Shown: positions 8,146 through 17,239 of the stretch, one piece after another
Numbering within the stretch: the stretch's first letter is position 1
How the letters are laid out: the number at the start of each line of letters is the position of its first letter
Source: Capsulimonadaceae bacterium
Lineage (GTDB): Bacteria; Armatimonadota; Armatimonadia; Armatimonadales; Capsulimonadaceae
Assembly (NCBI GenBank): GCA_031292625.1
Contig: JARLGU010000011.1
Coordinates: 124,001-188,000, forward strand
Reading direction: 5' to 3'
DNA: 64,000 nt
Program-made: the position numbers and the translations under genes
The notes under the pieces: generated by a model
Told to the model about the DNA's origin: nothing
Seen by the model: the letters and a program-made list of their open reading frames with translations, nothing else
Databases searched by the model: none

Positions 8146-9698
8146 CAGTCGAAGATAAAAGCATAATCGAAGATCGAGAACATATTTATCGATCCTATTA
8201 TACAAAATCCGAATCGCTTGTTGCCTACATGGTGGAGCAGCTCGATCTTTCTTCCGGTCAGACGGTATTTGAACCCGCTGGCGGCGACGGCGTATTTATT
8301 GACGCGGTTCTAAATGCATGCCCGACCGCTCGTATCGACACGTACGATATCAATCCGGTAGCTATTGCCGAGCTAAAGCGCTTGTTTGGGCATAACTCCA
8401 ACGTGAATATAGCTTTGGAAGACACGTTAACGTGTACTGATCTAGACCTGCGGGCCAATTCCGCTACTGGCTATGACAGAATAATTGCGAACCCTCCCTA
8501 TGGTGGTTGGCAGGATATGAGTCGGCGGAAGGCTTTAAGCGCTAGGTACCCGGACCTTTCGGTAAAAGAAACGTATGCGCTGTTTCTCTATAGATGTATT
8601 CGCTTGTTAAATCCCGGAGGCGTGCTCGTTTTCATTATTCCGGACACGTGGCTTAATCTACATCGGCACGGCCGACTTCGGAAGTATTTACTGGAAACTA
8701 CCCTAATAAGCCAGATTGCGCTATTTCCCTCAACCTATTTCCCAGGTGTGGCGTTTGGATATGCAAACATGTCCATCGTAACCATACGTAAGCCAGTGGG
8801 CAACGTTGACATAAGGTCTAACGAAACCGTAATTCTTCGCGGCTTTCCGAACGTGCAATCGGTATCACACGGCATTAATGGAGCGTCAGCGGTTTCTCGC
8901 TTCAAGCAGGGCAAAATACTTGAAAATGACAGTGCGGCCATCTATCTGGAGACGGCACAGGGATTGGAAGCGCTGCTAAGTCGCGACACCTTACGAATTT
9001 GCGATGTTGCCGATTGCGTGACGGGCATTTATTCAGGAAATGATAAGCAATTCTTGCGCACGCTATCCGCGAAGCTAAGGTATTCAAAGAGCTACCGCGA
9101 AATAGCATCCGATGAAATTTGTGCTAGACATGAGTTCCTTGATCCGAGCGAGATGCTTTCCGGCCTCTTAGGTGTAAAAACGTTTGTACCAATAGTCAAG
9201 GGCGGGAACACGCCGTACGTTAAACCGGACAATTGGTACATTGATTGGTCTCGTGAAGCAATACGCCACTATCGGACGGACAAGAAAGCAAGATTTCAGA
9301 ATTCCAGCTATTACTTCAGAATGGGTTTAGGTATACCCATGGTGACATCTTCGGCAATATCGGCGGCACTAATAGAGCGAACCGTTTTTGATCAATCGTT
9401 AGTCGGTGTTTTTCCAAAGGACGCGACAATGCTTTATTACTTGCTCGCATTTTTTAACTCGCCAACTGCTAACACTCTTATTAGGGCTCTTAATTCCAGT
9501 TCTAATAATCCGGCAAATTATATCAAGAAAATCCCATTTGTGCGGCCATCTGACGAACTCTTGGCCGAGGTTACTGCACGAACCGACGCGATCGTCAAAT
9601 CCTTGAAATCGACGGGGAGGTTTGATGCAGATCTAGAGCGTCAAAATAATGAAGACATAGCCGACTTGTATAATGCCGCATTAGCCGAGGGCTGTTAA
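8139..9698 (+). CDS. Type II N6-adenine DNA methyltransferase
   Basis: This 519-residue enzyme methylates adenine within the recognition site of the adjacent endonuclease. S-adenosylmethionine-binding motif I is FEPAGGDGVFI (about residues 44-54), with the acidic YDIN after strand 2. The catalytic motif IV is NPPY at residues 118-121, as in the TaqI/Eco57I class. The C-terminal 280 residues probably form the target-recognition domain. The GTG start lies inside the last codons of the endonuclease gene, so the two are translationally coupled. The gene shares the AT-rich composition of its partner and was presumably acquired with it. Confidence 0.93.
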   Translation: MVTVEDKSIIEDREHIYRSYYTKSESLVAYMVEQLDLSSGQTVFEPAGGDGVFIDAVLNACPTARIDTYDINPVAIAELKRLFGHNSNVNIALEDTLTCTDLDLRANSATGYDRIIANPPYGGWQDMSRRKALSARYPDLSVKETYALFLYRCIRLLNPGGVLVFIIPDTWLNLHRHGRLRKYLLETTLISQIALFPSTYFPGVAFGYANMSIVTIRKPVGNVDIRSNETVILRGFPNVQSVSHGINGASAVSRFKQGKILENDSAAIYLETAQGLEALLSRDTLRICDVADCVTGIYSGNDKQFLRTLSAKLRYSKSYREIASDEICARHEFLDPSEMLSGLLGVKTFVPIVKGGNTPYVKPDNWYIDWSREAIRHYRTDKKARFQNSSYYFRMGLGIPMVTSSAISAALIERTVFDQSLVGVFPKDATMLYYLLAFFNSPTANTLIRALNSSSNNPANYIKKIPFVRPSDELLAEVTARTDAIVKSLKSTGRFDADLERQNNEDIADLYNAALAEGC

Positions 9699-9791
9699 CT
9701 CGCTGCAGTCGGTCTTGAGTGCATCTGGAAGTATTTGCGAAGCAAGCCGACCGCCCGGCGCGATTTGGTGGATACCTGAGCGACCATTAAA

Positions 9792-10028
9792 ATGGCATGG
9801 ATAACGGAAAATCAGTTCGGCACTACCGCGACGGTCGCCGGGGGCATGTGGTCTTCGCCTGACCCCGATTACCTGTTGTTCTTGAATGACATGGTATCAC
9901 GCGAAAGCATGACGGGCTATTACCCGAGCATTGACGCGGCAATGGCGTTGAAAGCCGTCGAATTATTCGGCGGGCGGATAGTCAAGCGCGGTCACCGTCC
10001 GAAGTTTGACCCTACGGTCGTCTACTGA
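9792..10028 (+). CDS. Hypothetical small protein
   Basis: This frame encodes 78 residues beginning MAWITENQF and containing the compact segment YYPSIDAAMALKAVELFGGRI. Neither a family nor a ribosome site is recognised. It sits alone between the methyltransferase and the convergent recombinase gene. The mixed hydrophobic and charged composition looks protein-like, but there is little other support. Confidence 0.4.
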   Translation: MAWITENQFGTTATVAGGMWSSPDPDYLLFLNDMVSRESMTGYYPSIDAAMALKAVELFGGRIVKRGHRPKFDPTVVY

Positions 10029-10169
10029 CCGCGCCACCATCGGCGGTACCCCTAGAAAATTCTACGCGGCCCGTACAGGCGCGTTTCGGCGGTTAGGGCA
10101 GTCATGGAGCGGCGCAGCTACAAACGTTGTCACAGCCGGGCTTTCGACACAAAGTCGGGCACAATGAAG

Positions 10170-11861
10170 TCAGTCAGGATTACCTGCAAGGATATTTTCA
10201 CTTACAGGTTTGTGCTCGCCGTCCGGTTGCGGTCGCGGAGTCTTTTTTCGGAGAATACCTCCAGACGGTATGAATATCTGGATTTCTCCGCTATCGGGGT
10301 TAGCGGGTTGTTGAAACTTCGGGTACCCGCTCCCAAACTTACTGTTAACTTGAACCATTGAGCGTGCGGAGTTCGGAATCGTCTCGATTTCAAACACTGC
10401 ACGCTCTTTGCTTTGAATCTCCACCGTGTGCAGGAACGTTTGCAAGATCTCAGTACGCTCACCAGGCTCTAAGACCGGCCACGTCTCCAAGACCGTTCCC
10501 CAAAGCTCCTGTACCTGCGCGGCAGCGGGTCTCTTGATAGTCGCCTTCTCGATCTCGGCCTGCACATTCATTAGTTCGGCCTCAATGGCGGCCTTCTCGG
10601 CGGAAGCCTTTTCTAACGCGGGCAAAAGAGCCGTAAGAGCCCTTCCCTCTCCGATCGCCTTCGTGAAATTCCCTATCTGAACATCGACGAACTGTAACCG
10701 CTTGGCCAATTGCCCCTTTATGGTCATTTGCGTGGAGGATGGCTGCGACCATTCCCCGGACTGAGCAATGAGCCCGTGCATGACCGTAGACCGGGATGCC
10801 GCGCGGGCCATCTCGTGGAGGATCGCTCCGTGCAGCTTGTCGGCGTTCACGCGAGAGACGGGGCAGCTTCCGTGCCTATTGGCGTTCTGACAGACGTAAT
10901 AGTGAATCCGGCCAGCGCGTCCATGATGGCTTGCCATCGTATACGGACAGCCGCAATGAGGACAGACAACGAGGCCCTTGAGGTAATACGTAAAGCTATC
11001 CTCATGCCTCACAACTGTTCGGTACTCGTTCTTGTGAACGCATTCCTGTGCCTCTTCCCATAACGCGGCGGAGACGATGCCTTCATGACCGTTCTCGTTC
11101 CGCCATTCTCCGAAGTGGAGCACACCTTTATTCGTCTCATTCGAGAGGAGGTTCTTTGTCGTGGTTATTGACCAGGTTCTATCAAAGACGCGGTTAAGAT
11201 AGTCGCGGATCTCTGTAAGCGTAGATCCCTCCGCAGCCATCTGGTAGGCAGTGAGAACGAACGGGGCCGTTACCTCGGACGGAACCAAACGCCGGGGAGG
11301 TTCCTTGTCGGCCGAATGAAAGCCAGCTCCATCGGTAGCAACCACGGTCTTATAGCCGAACGGGATATTTCCACCGCAGAAGTATCCCATCTGCACCATC
11401 CGTTCCATTTTCGTGCGTGTCCACTGAGAGACCATCTTCGGGTAGACGCCATCCATCATCGTGGTCATCGTCTTGCCCATGTAGCCCGCAAGGTCATCGC
11501 TAAACTTCTCTTTGACCATCTCGACATCCACATGGCGCTTCTGAAGCTCATACTCAGCGATCACATAGGCGTTCCCGCGCCCGAGGCGGCTCATGTACGT
11601 GACGCACACATGGTCAAACTCCCCTGCCTCCGCGTCCGTAAGCATCTCTTGAAAACCGGGCCGGTCAAGGTTCGTCCCGGTGCGGCCCTCGTCGCAGTAC
11701 TCTTTTACGAGAGTCCCGCCCAGCGCGTTGATATGAAGGCGGTTTAGGTCCCTTTGGGCATCAATTGTTGTAAAGTCACCCTGGCGCTGATCGTCCGTAG
11801 AACAGCGTAAATAGCTAACATAACGTTTACTTGCTTTCTTAGTATTTTTACGCACGGTCAT
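10170..11861 (-). CDS. Large serine recombinase (site-specific integrase)
   Basis: The 563-residue recombinase cuts and rejoins DNA through a serine intermediate. The resolvase domain opens at YLRCSTDDQ (catalytic Ser about residue 21) and includes the EGRTGTNLDRPGFQEML and SRLGRGNAY segments. A Recombinase domain follows, then a zinc ribbon built from CPHC and CQNANRHGSC, then a coiled coil rich in Ala, Glu and Lys. The frame is open for 60 codons further upstream, but the ATG at 11861 has GGAGG upstream and overlaps the HTH gene by 14 bases, as expected for an integrase/excisionase pair. It is probably the mobility enzyme of part of this island; its attachment sites were not identified. Confidence 0.93.
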   Translation of the reverse strand: MTVRKNTKKASKRYVSYLRCSTDDQRQGDFTTIDAQRDLNRLHINALGGTLVKEYCDEGRTGTNLDRPGFQEMLTDAEAGEFDHVCVTYMSRLGRGNAYVIAEYELQKRHVDVEMVKEKFSDDLAGYMGKTMTTMMDGVYPKMVSQWTRTKMERMVQMGYFCGGNIPFGYKTVVATDGAGFHSADKEPPRRLVPSEVTAPFVLTAYQMAAEGSTLTEIRDYLNRVFDRTWSITTTKNLLSNETNKGVLHFGEWRNENGHEGIVSAALWEEAQECVHKNEYRTVVRHEDSFTYYLKGLVVCPHCGCPYTMASHHGRAGRIHYYVCQNANRHGSCPVSRVNADKLHGAILHEMARAASRSTVMHGLIAQSGEWSQPSSTQMTIKGQLAKRLQFVDVQIGNFTKAIGEGRALTALLPALEKASAEKAAIEAELMNVQAEIEKATIKRPAAAQVQELWGTVLETWPVLEPGERTEILQTFLHTVEIQSKERAVFEIETIPNSARSMVQVNSKFGSGYPKFQQPANPDSGEIQIFIPSGGILRKKTPRPQPDGEHKPVSENILAGNPD

Positions 11862-12072
11862 CTGTACGGCCCTCCTCGTTCCACGGACGTCCCGGCCGGC
11901 GTACTCCCCCAGCTTCCTTGAACGCGTCCAACCGTTCCCGCGTAACCCTCCAAGACTTATGGCCGAGCTTATAGCCGGGCATGTCACCCGCACGAAGGAG
12001 ACGGCGTACGGTGTTCTCAGCGAGCCCCACTTCTTGGGCAACCTCTTCGACGGTAAGGTCTTTGATAGTCAT
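11848..12072 (-). CDS. Excisionase-like HTH protein
   Basis: This 74-residue protein carries a MerR/excisionase-type helix-turn-helix: LTVEEVAQEVGLAENTVRRLLRAGDMPGYKLGHKSWRV, followed by a basic tail. Such proteins bend DNA and set the direction of recombination. The ATG at 12072 has GAAGG upstream; a longer frame exists but starts in a poor context. Its last codons overlap the start of the serine recombinase, so the two form an operon. Confidence 0.85.
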   Translation of the reverse strand: MTIKDLTVEEVAQEVGLAENTVRRLLRAGDMPGYKLGHKSWRVTRERLDAFKEAGGVRRPGRPWNEEGRTDDRA

Positions 12073-12221
12073 GCCTTCATTATGACTTAGGGAACATATG
12101 TACGCAATACATACACCGATATAGAACAATTATTTTCGACGAATCGGCATACGAGGAGGGACTTGCGGATTCTCATATGTAGGGACAAAAGCGCCAAAAG
12201 GGGCGAAAGTTGGCTTCATCG

Positions 12222-12467
12222 CTAGTCTTGTCCTCGGACAACAGCTTGGGCGGCTTGGCGCTGTTGCCGCTCTTCTTCGCGACGTTCGCGCGCACGATGT
12301 TTTTGTATTTTGTTGTGTCGCTTACGCTTGCATTCATCGCTACAAAGTGGGACTTCACCGTTCGCCTCTCGCTGTTTGCGCACTGACGTAAAATAATTGT
12401 TGCATTCCCCGCATCTCGGGATTGGCCTGCTCAACCCTAGAGCAACCTGAACAGCCAGCGTGGGCAA
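12222..12467 (-). CDS. Small zinc-finger-like protein
   Basis: The frame encodes 81 residues with a compact Cys4 pattern, CGEC followed about 20 residues later by CSDEC, and a strongly basic and acidic helical tail (RARERREEERQQRQ). The pattern recalls CGNR-type zinc fingers and small phage DNA-binding proteins. The start would be a TTG at 12467 because a stop codon lies six codons further upstream, and no ribosome site is evident. It precedes the excisionase gene on the same strand. Tentative. Confidence 0.4.
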   Translation of the reverse strand: MPTLAVQVALGLSRPIPRCGECNNYFTSVRKQREANGEVPLCSDECKRKRHNKIQKHRARERREEERQQRQAAQAVVRGQD

Positions 12468-12866
12468 AAATGAATGCCCAACTCACCTTTACCGCGCCGA
12501 CTAAGAGACAGGCTCGGCAGGTAACCAAGGAGGAAGGAGGTAGCATCCAGAGACGCCAATCACTCGATCCATTCAACACAGGTAGGGACGTTCAGGAGCA
12601 GGACGAGGATGGGCTGTTTTCAGACTTGCCTTCCGATAAGTGAGCCACGCGGTGGAGGTTAGCGAACATTATCATTCTATCGCACCGGCGGACCACAGGA
12701 TGGGATCACGGCTTTGGCGACAGCTTCTCTCGTCTGCAATTGGGCGAATATCCTGGCGCGTAGCGCCGAACTTGGCGAGCGTACCGGGGCGGTACCCTCG
12801 ATGCAGATGTACGTTAACCCAGAGTGGGCCAGCTTGCGGTATCTGACGATCGAGGCGTGTGTGCGC
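12468..12866. other. Region without a confident gene
   Basis: The longest protein-like frame here is a plus-strand one from ATG 12470 to 12643 (57 residues, starting MNAQLTFTAPTKRQ and ending in an acidic tail), with no ribosome site. The rest shows neither convincing coding nor a clear hairpin. It separates the minus-strand recombinase group from the convergent end of the protease gene. Confidence 0.35.
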
Positions 12867-14429
12867 CTACTCGCTCGCTCCCGCAGTCTTAAGCGCGGCG
12901 ACGATTATATCGTAGTTCTCAGTGTTCGTAGACAGGCGAGCGTACAAACGCACGGGCGCCCCTATGTTATCTTGCGCGTTAATGTCCGCTCCAGCGGCAA
13001 TAAGTGCCTTGACGGAAACAGCGCTCCCCCAACGGGCGGCAGACATGAGCGCAGTCATTCCTTTCTTATCTCGCGCATCAACTTCAGCCCCGGCGGCTAT
13101 CAGGATCTTTGCGACATTTGGCGGGCAGTTGGGACCACCCACGGCCTCCATGAGCGCTGTATGGCCGTTGTTGTCCCTCGCGTTTACGTCCGCGCCTGCG
13201 GCGACAAGGGCATTGACGCAGTCCGCTTTACTAAGCATTGCCGCTACCATGAGCGCCGTAAAGCCGCCGTTGGCTTTTAGGTTCAGGTCCGCCCCTGCGG
13301 CGACAAGGGCATTGACGCAGTCCGTGTGGCCATAATACGCGGCCATTATGAGAGGCGTAAAGCCGCCGTTGTCTTTTAGGTTCAGGTCCGCCCCTGCGGA
13401 GATCAGGGCTTTAAGAGAGTCCGCCTGGCCGCTGGCCGCAGCCGTCATGAGCGCCGTCTGGCCGTCGTTGGCTTTTAGGTTCACATCCGCACCTGCGGCG
13501 ACAAGGGCATTGACGCAGTCCGTGTGGCATTCCAGGGCCGCTATCATGAGCGCTGTATGGCCGTCGTTGTTCTTTGCGTTCAGGTCCGCCCCTTTATCAA
13601 GGCAAGCCTCAATATCGTCGGTTGTTGCGGGCTTCATCCTTTTCTCGCCGAAGAGGTCGCATAACAGTGGCACATCATCCCAACATGTTTTCGCTCCATC
13701 CTGAATAAGCAAGCCACCTAATTTTGTGGCGAATTGCTTCAGACGAGTAATGTCGTTGGTTGAAAGGTGCGGAAGAGCGTCGTCAATATATCCCGATGCA
13801 TAGGCGAAGTTCAGGTTTTGCCCTCCCGCAAAATAGAAGGAGTTCATGCCAATGACTTGACCTTGCGCATTGAGCAGCGGGCCTCCAGAAGATCCATGCG
13901 AAATAGGGGCAGTCGTTTGAAAGACTTTGGCGTTGCCACGTTCCGGCAATGTACGTATGCCGCTAACGATCCCCGAGCTTATGCTCCCGTTCAAGCCTTC
14001 TGGCGAGCCGACTGCTACAACACTCTCGCCGATCTTCACAGATGAAGAATCCGCAAGCACAAGAGGTGTAACAGTGCCGGTGTCACAGGAAATGATCGCC
14101 AGATCGTAGCGCGTCTTTTCGACAACGAAGCCGGGAGAAGAAACGGAGCGGCCGTCGCTGAAGTTCACCGTAACCTCATGTGCTCCCATGACAACGTGCT
14201 GGTTCGTCGCGATCCAACCTGGCGCGATCACGAAGCCGGATCCCGATTTCACCGGTTCACCGGTCTTGTCGCGGACGGTTATCGAAACTACGGCAGGCAG
14301 GGTCAATGCCGCGATCTGCGTAGTTGTGAGCGTTTTATTTGAGGCGGCATCTCCATAAGCGACCGGAGCTAAAGGCAGTGCGAAGCCTGTAAGAATAACG
14401 GTGGTAAGGACGACGGGTAGCAGTTTCAC
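12867..14429 (-). CDS. Secreted trypsin-like protease with ankyrin repeats
   Basis: The 520-residue product starts at a GTG at 14429 with AAGGAG six bases upstream; this gives a clean signal peptide (about residues 1-28), unlike the longer ATG frame. Residues 35-235 form an HtrA-type serine protease with His78 (NQHVV), Asp109 (YDLAI) and Ser181 (HGSSGGPL). No PDZ domain follows. From about residue 270 to 500 there are roughly seven ankyrin repeats, each with the consensus G.TALM.AA and ALVAAGADVN, the central ones nearly identical. It is probably periplasmic or extracellular, with the repeats acting as a substrate or partner platform. Such a fusion is unusual cargo for a phage-like island. 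Confidence 0.9.
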   Translation of the reverse strand: MKLLPVVLTTVILTGFALPLAPVAYGDAASNKTLTTTQIAALTLPAVVSITVRDKTGEPVKSGSGFVIAPGWIATNQHVVMGAHEVTVNFSDGRSVSSPGFVVEKTRYDLAIISCDTGTVTPLVLADSSSVKIGESVVAVGSPEGLNGSISSGIVSGIRTLPERGNAKVFQTTAPISHGSSGGPLLNAQGQVIGMNSFYFAGGQNLNFAYASGYIDDALPHLSTNDITRLKQFATKLGGLLIQDGAKTCWDDVPLLCDLFGEKRMKPATTDDIEACLDKGADLNAKNNDGHTALMIAALECHTDCVNALVAAGADVNLKANDGQTALMTAAASGQADSLKALISAGADLNLKDNGGFTPLIMAAYYGHTDCVNALVAAGADLNLKANGGFTALMVAAMLSKADCVNALVAAGADVNARDNNGHTALMEAVGGPNCPPNVAKILIAAGAEVDARDKKGMTALMSAARWGSAVSVKALIAAGADINAQDNIGAPVRLYARLSTNTENYDIIVAALKTAGASE

Positions 14430-14577
14430 GTTCTTCTCCTTGGATCCGCCAGGTGTGTGCTTTGCTACGCGTACACTCATGCGCCGCAGGCGAAACCGGA
14501 ACAGCGATCGGCAACGATTTTTCTAGCGTCTCACGCCGTTGGACGTGTACTTCCATGTTACCATCGCCGTCAACAAA

Positions 14578-14597
14578 TGTAAATAAGTGTATTTACA
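14578..14597. promoter_or_regulatory. Dyad operator TGTAAAT-N6-ATTTACA
   Basis: A perfect 7-bp inverted repeat with a 6-base spacer lies between the divergent protease and XRE genes, 32 bases before the XRE start. Position and symmetry fit a phage-type repressor site. Confidence 0.55.
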
Positions 14598-14628
14598 ATC
14601 AGATCGCTGCGGAACGACACAATGCTGA

Positions 14629-14889
14629 GTGCATAAGAGCGTTCATACCGAGGCTCAACGAGAGCTGCAAGCGTTGTTGAGGGAGTTGCGCGAAGAAGCG
14701 GAATACACTCAGCGCGACCTCGCGGCGCGTCTCGGTGTTCCTCAAAGTCGTGTCGGCGACTATGAGCGCGGAGAGAGCCTTATGGACGTCCTCGTCTTGC
14801 GGCAGTATGCGACGGCACTGACGATGTTCTTCTCGTCGAAGGCGAATCCGACGCGCTCCTGGCCAACCAGCTCGGCATACCCGCCGTAA
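14629..14889 (+). CDS. XRE-family HTH protein, 3' part replaced
   Basis: The 86-residue frame has a good XRE helix-turn-helix: YTQRDLAARLGVPQSRVGDYERG, then LMDVLVLRQYATAL. After about residue 66 the sequence stops looking like a repressor and becomes a shadow of the TOPRIM frame that begins at the same place. So the coding sequence appears to be the front of a regulator gene joined to the middle of a replication gene. The start is a non-ATG codon near 14629 and is uncertain. Confidence 0.6.
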   Translation: MHKSVHTEAQRELQALLRELREEAEYTQRDLAARLGVPQSRVGDYERGESLMDVLVLRQYATALTMFFSSKANPTRSWPTSSAYPP

Positions 14890-15029
14890 CCGGAACGCTC
14901 GGGGCCGGGAACTGGAAGCCATACAACACGGACAGCCTGCGAGGGAAACGGCGCGTCACGATCCTCTACGATAAAGACGATGCGGGCAGCAAGGGAACCC
15001 GGAAGGTTGCCGCCGAACTCGCTGGAAGC
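14820..15029 (+). pseudogene. TOPRIM segment of primase, start lost
   Basis: In the frame of the downstream DUF3987 gene this stretch reads as a TOPRIM domain: VLLVEGESDALLANQLGIP, then VTILYDKDDAGSKGT. The glutamate and the Asp-x-Asp motif are both present. The frame is open only back to 14766, contains no usable start before 15030, and the residues before about 14820 are not primase-like. The zinc-binding and catalytic N-terminus of such primases is therefore missing. Confidence 0.75.
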
Positions 15030-16655
15030 GTGGACGACGTGCGCATCGCTCGCTATCCCGAAGGCGCGAACGACCTCACCGAATGGATCGTCAACAAGGG
15101 AGCTACCGTTGCGGATTTGCAACAAGCTATCGAGAGCGCCGTACCGCTTGCCGCTGCGCAACCCGCCGCCCAGGCCAGCGAGTGGGAAGCGCCGGTCCCG
15201 TTTCTCGCAAACGAGCTCTCGATATTCCCCATTGAGGCCCTGCCCGACACGATCGCGCCATTCGTTAGCGAAGTGGCGGAGAATATTCAGGTTCCCGTTG
15301 ACATGGCCGCCATGACCGCCCTGCCCTGCATCGCCGCCGCCGTCTCGCGCTTTTGCGTCGTGAGGATCGGCGCGGATCACATTGAGCCAACCAACCTGTA
15401 CGCCGCCGTCGTCATGGAGAGCGGGAGCCGCAAGTCGGCAACTCTCTCGCTCCTTACCGCGCCTATTCGCGAAGTAGAGCGCGAATGGACCGAGCGAGAG
15501 GCCCCGAAGATCGCAATGGCGGAGAACGAACGCGAGATCCACAAGAAGCGCGTCGCCGACATACGAGAGCAGCTCTCCAAGCGAATTGCAAGCGGCAAGG
15601 CGCTCGAACTGCGCAGCGAGCTTGCGTCTCTCACCAGCGACCCGGTCGCCGAAGCCGTCCCGCCGCGCGTCCTCGTGGACGACGTCACACCGGAAGAACT
15701 CGCCCGCCTCATGGCCCCGCGTGACGGGCTTATGGCGATGCTCTCCGCCGAAGGCGGCATCTTCGGCACGCTCGCCGGTCGCTATAGTCAGAAGGGCGAA
15801 GCGAACCTCGATCTGTTCTTAAAGTCCTTCGACGCCGAACCGTACCGCGTGGACCGCGTCGGACGAACGCCGCTGATGATCGACCGATGCACGCTCACCA
15901 TGGGCCTTGCAGTCCAGCCCGACGTACTCCAATCCCTCGGCGCAAATGCCAGCTTTCGCGGGCGCGGGCTTCTCGGACGGTTTCTCTTCTCCGTACCGCG
16001 CAGCCTTGTTGGCCAGCGCCTTAGCCAGCCGGAGCGCTGTATCGATCCCGCCGCTCGATGCTTCTACCACGCGACGATCCGCCGGTTGTTCGATCTGGCG
16101 GCGCAGGGAACGATGCGTACGATCACCTTCACCGACGACGCGCGCGCCCTTCACTACCAATATGCCGACGACATCGAGAGCCGTCAAGCGGACGGTTGCG
16201 ACCTCTCCGGTATCCGGGATTGGGCAAGCAAGCTCGCGGGCCGCGTCGCCCGGATCTGTGCGAACCTGCACATGGCCCGGTACGCCAGCGAGCCGGAGCC
16301 GTGGAACATCCCAATCGATGAAGAAACGACGCACGCCGGTTGGGCCATCGGCGGGTATTGCGTCGAGCACGCATTAGCGGCGTTCCTGCAAATGGGCGCG
16401 GACATCCACGCCGGGACCGCGCGGGACATGATCGCGTGGATGGTGCAGGACGGACGCGGCGACTTTTCGGAGCGCGACTGCTTCAAAAAGTACAAAGCGA
16501 AGCAAACCGCCGATGTCAAAGCGGCCCTTGAGGTTCTTGTAGAGCGCGGCTTTCTCCGCGAGTACCAGCCTCCGGCGAACGGCGGGCGACCTCCGGGCAA
16601 ACACTACCTCGTGCATCCAAGCGCCGGCATATACCTCGGAAGGAGCAGCAAATGA
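15030..16655 (+). CDS. DUF3987 replication protein, 5'-truncated primase/helicase
   Basis: From the first possible start (GTG 15030) 541 residues are encoded, but homology continues in frame upstream into a TOPRIM domain, so the gene has lost its 5' end. The body matches DUF3987 proteins, phage and plasmid replication factors. It includes a degenerate nucleotide-binding loop (ESGSRKSATLS, about residues 130-140), an acidic coiled segment and the GRGLLGRFLFSVPRS region. The C-terminus has a winged-helix look (SERDCFKKYKAKQTADVKAAL). The next gene follows after AAGGAG, suggesting an operon. Whether a functional protein is still made is doubtful. Confidence 0.8.
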   Translation: MDDVRIARYPEGANDLTEWIVNKGATVADLQQAIESAVPLAAAQPAAQASEWEAPVPFLANELSIFPIEALPDTIAPFVSEVAENIQVPVDMAAMTALPCIAAAVSRFCVVRIGADHIEPTNLYAAVVMESGSRKSATLSLLTAPIREVEREWTEREAPKIAMAENEREIHKKRVADIREQLSKRIASGKALELRSELASLTSDPVAEAVPPRVLVDDVTPEELARLMAPRDGLMAMLSAEGGIFGTLAGRYSQKGEANLDLFLKSFDAEPYRVDRVGRTPLMIDRCTLTMGLAVQPDVLQSLGANASFRGRGLLGRFLFSVPRSLVGQRLSQPERCIDPAARCFYHATIRRLFDLAAQGTMRTITFTDDARALHYQYADDIESRQADGCDLSGIRDWASKLAGRVARICANLHMARYASEPEPWNIPIDEETTHAGWAIGGYCVEHALAAFLQMGADIHAGTARDMIAWMVQDGRGDFSERDCFKKYKAKQTADVKAALEVLVERGFLREYQPPANGGRPPGKHYLVHPSAGIYLGRSSK

Positions 16656-17239
16656 TGAACGCACTCGATGCCCTTCGCGAGATTAAGGCCCGCAAGGCCA
16701 CCGGCCAAGCGCCGATGGCCCAGGCGGATATTGACCGCCAAACGAGCACGGTAGAGCGCGCCCTCGCAATGATCGAAGCGCCTGTATGGTCGCACGCGAC
16801 AAAGACCCGCGCCGACGCCATCGCATTGACCGAACGTATGATTGCCCATGTGCTCGATCCCGTCGCCGCGGCGGGCTTCTCTGATCGTCTTGCGAAAGTT
16901 ACCGCGCCGGTCAACGATCCTGAGCGTAGTCGAAGGGCGGACGCTACCCTGGGACCGCCAATGATGCGCAGGGACGGTCGCACAGCATCCGCCTTGTGCG
17001 TAGCCGTTCATCAGGCCGTCGAAAGCGGCGCAACGGTCCAAGCGCTCGAAGCCGTCATTCGCAAGTTCGTAGACGCCTGCGACCTCCCGAACGGCTACAC
17101 CGATCCGCTCGACTCGTATGCCGAGGAAAGCATCCTGTACATGAAGGCGTACCTCACCGGAAAATGCCGGATGAACCGATCGATCAACCGCATACTCACG
17201 CGAGACGACGCGATGAAGGGGGCGAGCAGCGATGCTTGA
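16652..17239 (+). CDS. Hypothetical island protein with inserted repeat motif
   Basis: The 195-residue protein is alpha-helical and has no recognised domain. The ATG at 16652 overlaps the preceding stop by four bases and has GGAAGGAG upstream. At residues 90-95 it encodes PERSRR, the product of a short CCTGAGC...CGAAGG palindrome (16919-16936) of a kind known to be scattered through many genomes; the coding frame has absorbed it. The last eight bases overlap the next gene. Co-expression with the DUF3987 and TOPRIM genes suggests a role in replication of the element. Confidence 0.7.
   Translation: MMNALDALREIKARKATGQAPMAQADIDRQTSTVERALAMIEAPVWSHATKTRADAIALTERMIAHVLDPVAAAGFSDRLAKVTAPVNDPERSRRADATLGPPMMRRDGRTASALCVAVHQAVESGATVQALEAVIRKFVDACDLPNGYTDPLDSYAEESILYMKAYLTGKCRMNRSINRILTRDDAMKGASSDA

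Noticed and set aside
14800-14850. Programmed -1 frameshift linking the XRE and TOPRIM frames
   Set aside because: No X-XXY-YYZ slippery heptamer or downstream pseudoknot is evident, and homology stops and starts at the same point, as at a deletion junction.
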